64,000 bases of DNA, from contig NZ_JAJONA010000001.1 in NCBI RefSeq assembly GCF_024699985.1, forward strand, positions 3,106,501-3,170,500, given 5' to 3'. The translations under genes were made by a program, and so were the position numbers. Position 1 is the stretch's first letter; the number at the start of each line of letters is the position of its first letter. Of the stretch, positions 56,140 to 64,000 are shown piece after piece. The notes beneath the pieces are model-generated. The model was given only the letters and a program-made list of their open reading frames with translations. It was not told the origin of the DNA and ran no database searches. Source of the stretch: Phenylobacterium sp. J367 (GTDB lineage: Bacteria > Pseudomonadota > Alphaproteobacteria > Caulobacterales > Caulobacteraceae).

Positions 56140-57120
56140 ACCTCCGGCGCAATCTTCCCCTGCTGGCGACGGTGATCGTCTTCGTGGCGGGCTACGCCCT
56201 CTGCGCCGCCCAGTACCCGGCGATGCTGAGCCTGCGGGTCGGGGCGAACCTGCTCACCGACAATGCGGTGCTGGGCATCCTCGCGGTCGGCATGGCGTTC
56301 GTGGTCATCTCGGGCGGCATCGACCTGTCCGTCGGCGCCGTGATGGGACTGTCGTCCGTCCTTGTGGCCCTGGCGGTGACCCGGCTGGGGCTCCATCCGC
56401 TGCCCGCCTTCACCCTTGCGGTCCTGCTGGGTGCGCTGGGCGGGGCCGGGATAGGCTGGCTGATCCATCACCTGAAGGCGCCGGCCTTCATCGTCACCCT
56501 GACGGCCATGTTCCTGGCGCGCGGCGTGAGCTTCCTCCTCACGACCGAGGCCGTGCCGGTGCATCATCCGTTCTACGACACCCTGTCGGACCTCTCGCTC
56601 CGCCTGCCCGGCGGCGGACGCCTCGGCTTCGTCGCTCTCATCCTGCTGGCCGCGTTCGTCGCCGGCGGCGTCCTGCTGCACATGACCCGCTTCGGCGCGG
56701 ACGTCTTCGCCGTGGGCGGCGACGCCCGGGCGGCTGAACTGGCCGGGGTCCGGGTCGGGCGCACGACGGTCTCCGTCTATGCCATCAGCGGCGGCATGGC
56801 GGCGCTCGCCGGCGTGGCGACCTCGATCTACACCGGCGCCGCCTATCCCCTGACCGGCGTGGGCGCCGAACTGGACGCCATCGCCGCCGTGGTGATCGGC
56901 GGGGCGCTGCTCGCCGGCGGGGTCGGGACCATGGCCGGCGCCCTGATCGGCGTCCTGATCCAGGGCCTGATCCTGACGTTCATCAACTTCGACGGCCGGC
57001 TGTCGAGCTGGTGGACGAAGATCGCCATCGGCCTGCTGCTGTTCGCCTTCATCGCGCTCCAGAAGGGCTTGCTGAAGCTCCCCGGCGCCCCCCAGCCACA
57101 TCGAGCCCCGACGCCCATGA
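56136..57120 (+). CDS. Sugar ABC transporter permease 2 (YjfF-like)
   Basis: About 327 residues, GTG start overlapping the previous stop (GTGA). Membrane helices include [19 protein letters not shown] (about 60-78), [20 protein letters not shown] (about 240-259) and the C-terminal [18 protein letters not shown]. An extra C in the CCCCCC run near 57088-57093 removes the natural stop and makes the frame run on into the dehydratase; with five C the protein ends [13 protein letters not shown] and its TGA overlaps the next ATG (ATGA). Confidence 0.85.
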
Positions 57121-58920
57121 CCTCGCCCCCGACACCCGAACGCAAGCTCCGCTCGCGCGCCTGGTTCGACAATCCGGACAACGTGGACATGACCGCGCTC
57201 TACCTGGAGCGCTACCTGAACTTCGGCCTGTCGCTCGAGGAGCTGCAGTCCGGGATGCCGATCATCGGCATCGCCCAGACGGGGTCGGACCTGTCGCCCT
57301 GCAACCGCCACCACCTGGTGCTCGCCGAGCGCGTGCGCGAGGGCATCCGCAGCGCGGGCGGGGTGGTGCTGGAGTTCCCGGTCCACCCGATCCAGGAGAC
57401 CGGCAAGCGACCCACCGCCGGCCTCGACCGCAACCTCGCCTACCTCGGCCTGGTGGAGACCCTCTACGGCTACCCGATCGATGGCGTGGTGCTGACCATT
57501 GGCTGCGACAAGACGACGCCCGCCTGCCTGATGGCGGCTGCGACCGTCGACATCCCCGCCATCGCCCTGTCGGTCGGTCCGATGCTGAACGGCTGGCACA
57601 AGGGCCAGCGGACCGGGTCCGGCACCATCGTCTGGCGGGCGCGGGAGATGCTGGCCGCCGGCGAGATCGACAAGGCGGGCTTCATCCGCCTGGTGGCGTC
57701 CTCCGCCCCGTCCACGGGCTACTGCAACACCATGGGCACGGCCACGACCATGAACTCGCTGACCGAGGCGCTCGGCATGAGCCTGCCGGGCTCGGCGGCG
57801 ATCCCGGCGCCCTACCGCGACCGGCAGGAGATGGCCTACGAGACGGGCCGGCGGATCGTCGACATGGTGCGGGAGGACCTGAAGCCCTCGGCCATCCTGA
57901 CGCGCGAGGCCTTCCTCAATGCGGTGGTGCTGAACTCGGCGATCGGCGGCTCCACCAACGCGCCGATCCACCTCAATGCGCTGGCCGCCCACATGGGCGT
58001 CGAGCTCACCGTCGACGACTGGCAGGCCTATGGCGAGAACGTGCCGCTGCTGGTCAACCTCCAGCCGGCCGGCGAGTACCTGGGCGAGGACTACTACCGC
58101 GCCGGCGGGGTGCCTGCGGTCTATGGCCAGCTCATCGAACAGGACCTGATCCGCGAGGCGGCCATCACCGTCACCGGCCGGACGATCGGCGAGCTCTACC
58201 GCGGGGCCGTGATCGAGGACGAGGCTGTGATCCGGCCCTTCGACCGGCCGCTGGCCGAGCGCGCCGGCTTCATCGTCATGCGCGGCAACCTCTTCAACTC
58301 AGCGATCATGAAGACCTCGGTGATCTCGCGGGACTTCCGCGACCGCTACCTCTCGAACCCGGACGATCCGGACGCCTTCGAGGGCGTGGCGATCGTCTTC
58401 GACGGGCCCGAGGACTACCACCGCCGCATCGACGATCCGTCGCTGGCCCTCACCGAGCACAGCGTCATGTTCATGCGCGGCGCCGGGCCGATCGGCTATC
58501 CGGGCGCGGCCGAGGTGGTGAACATGAGGCCGCCGGACTACCTGATCCGCGCCGGCGTCACCCAGCTTCCCCTGCCTGGGCGACGGGCGGCAGTCGGGCA
58601 CCTCGGGGTCGCCCTCGATCCTGAACGCCTCCCCGGAAGCCGCGGCCGGCGGCGGGCTCGCGCTGCTGAAGTCCGGCGACCGGGTGCGGATCGACCTGCG
58701 CAAGGCCCGGGTGGACGTGCTTATTCCCGCCGACGAGATCGCGGCGCGAAGGGCCGAGCTGGAAGCCGCCGGGGGCTACCCGTATCCGGCCAGCCAGACG
58801 CCCTGGCAGGAGATCCAGCGGGCCCTGGTCAACCAGCTGGAGGACGGCGCGACGCTCGCCGACGCCACGAAGTTCCAGCGTATCGCCGAAACCCGCGGGC
58901 TCCCCCGCGACAACCACTGA
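57117..58920 (+). CDS. IlvD/Edd-family sugar-acid dehydratase (L-arabonate/D-xylonate type)
   Basis: About 600 residues. The three cluster cysteines of the [2Fe-2S] IlvD/Edd family are in SPCNRHH (about 61), GCDKTTPAC (about 129-137) and [11 protein letters not shown] (about 203). [13 protein letters not shown] and [14 protein letters not shown] are conserved. Length (590-600) and the start [20 protein letters not shown] match the pentonate dehydratase branch (XylD, L-arabonate dehydratase) rather than branched-chain IlvD. An extra C near 58571 breaks the frame at [12 protein letters not shown]. It converts an aldopentonate to the 2-keto-3-deoxy acid, the substrate of the AraD1-like enzyme. 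Confidence 0.88.
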
Positions 58921-58936
58921 CGGCCGCCAGAGTGGC

Positions 58937-59888
58937 CTATTGCAGATCGCCGGCCGTGATCCGGCGGCTCCGCAGGAAGGCGTCGGCGACCAGTTCCAGG
59001 GGGCGAAGGTCCGCCTCCGTGGCGCGCGCCCGGATCAGTTCGGCGAACCGCGCATAGAGCCGCGGGTACTCGCCGCCGAGCGCGACGGCCGGGCGTCCGG
59101 CGGAGGCGGTCTCGGGGAGAACGAGGCGCGCACCGCCGTCGAGCAACGCCAGCCGCCCGGCGTCGGTCTCGACGGTGATGGTCCACACCTCTGCGCCGAC
59201 CTCGCGCCAGTCGAAGTGCGCCTCGCCCACAGCGTCGTCCGCCGTGCCGAGAATCAGCTTCGCGGCGATCGGCGTCTCCCTTGCCGTCGGGCACGAGGAG
59301 GCGGGCGTCGCGCACATGGACCTCGCTCGGCAGGATGTGGGTGAGGATCGACAGGGCATTGATGCCCGGGTCGAACACGCCCATCCCCGGCGCCCGCCAG
59401 ATCCAGGCCTGGCCCGGATGCCACTTCTCGACGTCCTCCCGCCAGTCGATGCGGAAGGACCGGATGCGCCGGTCGGAGAGCCATTCGCGCGCCCGGTCCA
59501 CCGCGGCGGCCTCGCGCGAATGCCAGCTGGCGAACAGGGTGCGTCCGGCCGCCCCGGCCAGGGTCTCCAGCAGTCGCGCCTCGCGGACCGTGGCCGCAGG
59601 CGGCTTCTCCAGCATGACGTGGAGGCCGCGCGCCAGAGCATCGCGCGCGCAGGCGAAGCGCGGCCCTGGCGGCGTGCAGATGGAGACGGCGTCGACCGCC
59701 GCGCCCGTGTCGAGCAGCGCCGCGAGCGATCGATGGATGGGGAAGGGCGCGTCGGTCTCGGTGGTGTCGACGATCCCGGCGATCTGGAAGTCGGCCGACG
59801 CCTCCAGCGCCGGAAGGTGCTGCGCGCGCGCGATCGCGCCCCAGCCCACGACGACCACGCCGATCGGAGTATGGCAGCCGGAAGACAT
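58937..59888 (-). CDS. Gfo/Idh/MocA aldose 1-dehydrogenase (L-arabinose/galactose type)
   Basis: About 316 residues. N-terminal NAD(P)-binding fold: [20 protein letters not shown] (about 9-28) and the [20 protein letters not shown] motif with the conserved E-K-P (about 93-112). [20 protein letters not shown] and [18 protein letters not shown] are diagnostic of the bacterial L-arabinose/D-galactose 1-dehydrogenase group, which oxidises the sugar to the lactone. An extra G near 59279 shifts the frame ([14 protein letters not shown] restored). It is convergent with the dehydratase (16 nt). With the dehydratase and AraD1-like enzyme it makes three steps of the oxidative L-arabinose pathway. Confidence 0.83.
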
Positions 59889-60101
59889 GGCGTTGGTCCG
59901 TGCCTCACTGTTCACCGGATGCGTCCGGAGCGTTGGCCGATTCTGATCAGCTGCGCGCGGGCGACGCGTCTCCGCATTCGCGCGGTCGGCGGCCGGCCGA
60001 GAAGAAGCGCAGGCTGGGACATTTCGCCAAGCTGCGTAGCCCATTTTGGGGACGCGCGGCCCGATCCCCTCCGCCACAATCGCGCCAACGAGCGGGGATT
60101 C

Positions 60102-61128
60102 ATGTCGTTCAGCGGGCAGGGGCGGGCGGTAGCACTGGCGCTCATCATCGGCGCCGGCACGGGTGGATCGGCGCTCGCGGCGCCCGGCGATCCGCCGCCG
60201 CCGGCCTCGACACCTGTCCCGTGGACGGAGCGGATCGAAGCGGGGATCGAGTACCGCGGCGACTTCACCGCCGAGGATCGGACGCTGGTGGGCGCCCGCC
60301 AGGTCGCGGTCCGGTGCGCCATGCTGCCGTCCACCTCCGGCGAAGGGTTCGACATCTCGCTTCGTCAGACTCCGGACAACAAGATCTCGAACCTGATCAA
60401 CCTGAGCCTGATCCTGGAGATCGGCGTGGGAAATTGCGCTGACTTCAAGCTGATCCGCGTATCCCCCTACGATCCGGCCGCGCCCCTGGCGCTCGGCGAC
60501 AATGGCCGCGTTCGTTTCTTCTCCGGCGGCGGCGACTATGCGGTCCGGAGTCATGACCCTGGCGCGGGAGCCGGAGAAGGATTCCTTCGTGCTGCGCGTC
60601 CGGAAGCTGGACCCGACCGTGCGCGCCCGGACGTTCCAGCCGGGCTCCGCGGGCGGGGCGGCGACCCAGACCGCAGCGGCCAAGGCCCAGGCTGATGGGG
60701 TGGAGGAGGCGCGCACCGCCTATCTGCAGATGTGCGGCAAGGGGCAGGAGCGGCTGAGCGCCGCCACCTGCGGGGCCATGCGGCGCGATCTCGATGCCGC
60801 GACGGCGGCCCAGGCGGCGGCGGCCCGCGAAGCCGAGGTCATGGGCGTCTATCGCCAGCTCTGCGGCGGGGCCGGCCGCAAGCTGAGCGAGGAGACGTGC
60901 GCCTCCATGCTGGCGGAAGCCAAGCGGACGCTGGCGGCTCCGACCTCCGCGCCTGGCGCGGCGATTCCTGCCGGGCCTAGGAGGGCCGCCGCGCAGGCGC
61001 AGCCGGCTTCCGAATTGACGAGCGCCTACGAGGAGCTCTGCAACTCGGGGCCGCCGCAGGTCAGCGCCGAGACATGCGCAGCCCTGAAGGCCGACGTCGC
61101 TCCGCCTCGTCCTCGGAGCTCGCGGTGA
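60102..61128 (+). CDS. Exported protein with C-X11-C hairpin repeats (tandem paralog 1)
   Basis: About 341 residues. Signal peptide AVALALIIGAGTGGSALAAP. A beta-rich N-terminal part (IEAGIEYRGDFTAEDRTLVG) is followed by three Cys-hairpin motifs of pattern Y-x-x-[LM]-C-X11-C-x-x-[LM]: YLQMCGKGQERLSAATC, YRQLCGGAGRKLSEETC and YEELCNSGPPQVSAETC, linked by Ala-rich helices. An extra base near 60548 shifts the frame (AV-GVMTLAREPEKDSF restored). Its stop overlaps the next GTG (GTGA). No known family is evident; no PDZ domain here, unlike the two following genes. Confidence 0.65.
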
Positions 61129-61965
61129 GGTCGCGACCCCTTGCAGCTCTGTCGCTGCTCCTCTTCCTTCTGGGCGGCCTTGCGCCACATGCGGCGCACG
61201 CCAGCCAGGACGGCGCGCCGGCTGCGTCCGACGCCAGGGGCGCGTTCTTCGGCCCGCGGCGACCCGGGTGTCCAGAAGGGGGGCGCAGGGCCTGTTGGTG
61301 ACGGAGGTCGTCCCGGGCAGCCCCGCCGAGGCCAGCGGCCTGCAGCCCGGCGACCTGTTGATCTACCTGGTGAGAACGGACGGGCCCCGGGACGCCTACC
61401 TCAAGCGTCCCCAGGTGCACGCCCGCGACCAGGGCGCCTTGGAGGCCTGGCTCGAGACGCAGGCGCCGGGCCTTGAGGTTCAGGCTTGGGCGTTGCGCAA
61501 TGGACGGATGCTCCGCAATGCCGTGCGGCTCGCTCCGGCGCCCGGCGCGGGGGCGGGCCCGCTGGGGGCGGGGCACGCGCCGGGCCCCATGGAGACCGCG
61601 CAGAAGGCCTACCTGCAGATGTGCGGAAAGGGCGACGAGAAGCTCGGCGCAGCGACCTGCGCCAGCATGAAGCGCGACCTCGACGCGGCCCTTGCCAGGG
61701 AAGCCGCCGAGGCCCGAGAGGCCGAGGTGATGGCGCTCCACCGGCGGCTGTGCGCGCCGGACGCCCGGAAGCTGAGCGTGGAGACCTGCGCCGCCATGCT
61801 CACCGAGGCGGAGCGCACGCTGGCGGCGGCGCCGGCGCTAAGCCCGAAGGATTTCTCATCGGCGTCCGCGAAGGGCGCCTCCGCGCCGCCGGCTCGCCGC
61901 GGGCGAGGACCGAGCCCTGCGCCGCCGTGAAGATCGACGTCCCACCCTCCCGCAGGAGCCGCTGA
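61125..61965 (+). CDS. Exported PDZ protein with C-X11-C hairpins (tandem paralog 2)
   Basis: About 280 residues. GTG start overlapping the previous stop, signal peptide LAALSLLLFLLGGLAPHAAH. A PDZ-like domain (GLLVTEVVPGSPAEASGLQP, GDLLIYLVRTDG) is followed by hairpins YLQMCGKGDEKLGAATC and HRRLCAPDARKLSVETC, almost the same as in paralog 1, and a degenerate last one (TEPCAAVKIDV). The frame changes near 61262 and again near 61850, both compatible with one missing base, so the middle and end are less certain; without the second change it would stop at 61930. The stop overlaps the next start (TGATG). Confidence 0.6.
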
Positions 61966-64000
61966 TGCGAGCCGCCATCATCTTGAGCACGCTGGCCTTA
62001 GGGGGAGCGCGGCGGCGCTCGCCCAGCCGCCGGATGCGGTGAAGGTCCGCGCAGCGTACGAGCGTCTCTGCACGGGCGACGCGCCGGCCAGCGTGGCGAC
62101 CTGCACTGCGCTCCGGGCCGAGGTCGACAAGGCCGGCGTGCCGGGGACTGTGGGGTGGAGCGGTGTGATGGCGGGAGCGCCGGACGACGGGACCAAGGCG
62201 GTGCGCGTCTTCGCCGTGGATCCCCGCGGGCCCGCCGCCGCGGCGGGCGTTCGCACCGGCGACCTCATCGTTGCGGTGGATGGGCAGCCCTTCTCCGAGG
62301 TCGGGCCGTTCCTCAAGCACGCGCAGACGCTCAGGGTGCATCAGGCCGTGCGCCTGCGTCTGGTGCGCGGTGAACAGATCCTGGATGTCGGCCTGAAGCT
62401 CGCCGAGGCCCCGAAGGCCGCGCCGAAGCTCAACGCGCAACGAACCGAGGCGCGCGGCTATTCGCTGATGAAGCAGCTCAACGGCCTAAGCGGGGCCGGG
62501 CTTACGTTCGACAGGATCCGCATCGGAGAGGCTTTTGCCGGGATCTTGGAGGAGAGCGACGCCACGTCCGATTGGGGCAAGCGCGAGGACTGCCTTGAGA
62601 TCGCCGACCCTGGGGCCCGGAACCTCATCGCCGTCGTGACGCCCAACGGCGCGCCGATGCGCGTCCACGCCATGCAGGGTCAGTGCGCCTTCGGGGCGCC
62701 GTCCACCTCTGCAGCCGGCGCCGATGGCAAGAAGGACTTCGGCATCAACTTCGCGACCCAGGCGGGCGCCAAGACCTACCTGATGGTCTCCGGGCCCGCG
62801 AGCCCGCTGCCCTATCGCGTCGTGATCCGTGAGCAGACAGCCAAGGAGACCCTGGCTTGGCGTGAGCAGGTCCGCCAGCGGCAGGTCGCAGCCGAGCAGC
62901 GCCGCCGGGCGGAAGAACAGGCCGCGGCGGACCGGCGACAGATGTGGGGCGCGGCCCTCCAAGGCCTCGTTGTGGGCTTCTCCGGGGCCGAGATGCCGGC
63001 GATGCGCGAGGACGGGTCCCTGCCGAACATGCTGGAGACCCTCAATGCCGGCAACGCCGCGCTCGAGCGGAAGAACGCCGAGGGGGCCGCGCGCCTGAAC
63101 GCGACGATCGCCCGGGCCCAGGCCCAGGCCGATATCCAGCGGCGTGAGCAGGCCGCGCTGGCGGCGGCGGACGCCGAGGCGAAAACCCGGCAGCAGACGG
63201 CGAAGGTCGCGCAGGATCGCCAGGCTGCGACCATCGCCTTTGGCAACGCTCGTGCGGGGATAGAACAGAAGCTGCGCGAGGCGGCGACCCGCGGCGATGC
63301 CCAGCAGCTCCAGCTCTGGCGCGAGAGGCTTCGCGAGAACGATGCCCTGGCCGGCCAGTTCGGGGTAACCGAACAGGTCAGGCAGTATGCCCAAACCAAG
63401 GCCGGAACGGGCGTGCTCGGGCAGACGCCGGTGTCCGGGCTCCCCGCGCCGGTGGCCGCACCGTCCGGCCAAGCCGATCGGACTGAGCTTGCGCGGCAGG
63501 AAGCGGGCCGGGGCCAGGTCTGTCTCGACGGCCGCGTGATCGGGGCGCACAACCTCCGCTGCGAGGAGCCGCCGAAGGCGAGCCCCGCCGGCGGCCGCCA
63601 AGCCAGCGGCGTTGCGAATGGCGGGGCCAGCGGCCAGAGCGGCGCCGGGAACTCCGGCCCGCCGCCATCCCGGACCGGGACGGGACAGCCGCCCCGAACA
63701 GGCGCCGCCGTGGAATACGTGCAGCGCCCTGAGGGCGTCACGCTTTGCGAGCTGAAGGGGCCGCAAGCGCAGTTCAAGAACTGGCGGTGCGAGGGCCCGC
63801 TGCAGATGAACTACGTGAACTTCGAGAAGGCCAACTGGACCTCGGCGATGCTCTCGACCTGCGGCGGCAAGGGCCCTGTTCGCGACCTTGGAACGGCGGG
63901 CGGCTACCGCGCCTTCGGCTGTGGCCACGCGATCGACGCCGCGTTTCACAAGGACGTGCCGGCGCTGTTCGGGGTCGAATACGTGGCCGGACGCATCAGC
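61965..64000 (+). CDS. Exported PDZ protein with PPC-like and coiled-coil regions (tandem paralog 3, partial)
   Basis: At least 678 residues; the gene runs off the right edge. Signal peptide (IILSTLALGGSAAALAQ after repair of one missing G near 62003). Then one Cys hairpin YERLCTGDAPASVATC, a PDZ domain (VRVFAVDPRGPAAAAGVRTG, GDLIVAVDGQPF; about 70-140), a PPC-like beta domain (DCLEIADPGARNLIAVVTP to YLMVSGPASPLPYRVVI; about 190-285), a long Gln/Ala/Arg coiled coil (about 290-470), a Gly/Ser/Pro linker and a final domain with four cysteines (GVTLCELKGPQAQFKNWRCE). The three genes overlap head to tail and likely act together in the periplasm. Confidence 0.7.

Noticed and set aside
56136..58570. 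A permease-dehydratase fusion protein
   Set aside because: The stop of the permease is lost only through one extra C in a CCCCCC run; with five C the permease ends in an ATGA overlap with the dehydratase, as in the rest of the operon.

Overview
The window comes from a high-GC alphaproteobacterium, most probably of the order Caulobacterales (Caulobacter/Phenylobacterium type). The evidence is the codon bias, a DUF6356 protein, a SWIB-domain protein, Tat-exported hydrolases, a non-phosphorylative pentose pathway and promoter motifs of the alphaproteobacterial general stress sigma factor EcfG/SigT (GGAAC-N16/17-CGTT). No rRNA, tRNA, CRISPR array or intact insertion sequence was seen. About two dozen genes are broken by single-base indels, mostly one extra C or G in a short C/G run. 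Exact repeat periods inside two genes show that at least six of these break an otherwise perfect reading frame, so they look like uncorrected sequencing errors rather than decay. CDS coordinates below span such breaks.

Layout. 1-10.1 kb: the edge of a possible glycosyltransferase; a nucleotidyltransferase/metallophosphoesterase pair; and, divergent from it, a 1950-residue soluble hybrid histidine kinase with nine 92-residue HAMP units, followed by a second hybrid kinase. Both directions carry an EcfG-type promoter. 10.1-15.6 kb: aldose epimerase, SMP-30 lactonase, GalE, small regulators and an M20 peptidase. 15.6-18.8 kb: a porin and an L-serine dehydratase that carries a Tat signal. 18.9-22.3 kb: acyl-CoA synthetase, Lrp, DUF6356 and enoyl-CoA hydratase. 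22.4-26.2 kb: an EmrB-type exporter divergent from TetR, a thioesterase and an EmrA-type adaptor. 26.2-28.5 kb: small genes and relics of a Tad pilus locus.

28.5-43.2 kb is the most unusual part. A single gene of about 2983 codons consists almost entirely of a Thr/Ser/Gln-rich eight-residue repeat, organised in 38-octad (304-residue, 912-bp) modules in exact register. It is followed, on the same strand, by a GT41 (OGT/SPINDLY-type) O-glycosyltransferase, two SAM methyltransferases, a DxD glycosyltransferase and UDP-glucuronate decarboxylase (UDP-xylose synthase). I read this as a dedicated glycoprotein system: a giant repeat scaffold plus the enzymes that glycosylate it and modify the glycan. 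This is inference from gene content and order.

43.2-59.9 kb is mainly plant-polysaccharide and pentose use: two secreted esterases, a further secreted hydrolase, GH51 arabinofuranosidase, a FadR-type regulator, an FAH-type 2-keto-3-deoxy-pentonate dehydratase, a YtfQ/R/T/YjfF-like sugar ABC transporter, an IlvD/Edd sugar-acid dehydratase and a Gfo/Idh/MocA aldose dehydrogenase. Together they give import and oxidative, non-phosphorylative breakdown of an aldopentose, most likely L-arabinose. The final aldehyde dehydrogenase is not in the window. Fructose-1,6-bisphosphatase, a DUF2200 gene and a broken GST lie inside this part. 60.1-64.0 kb holds three tandem, overlapping exported proteins sharing a C-X10/11-C motif, two of them with PDZ domains; the last runs off the right edge.
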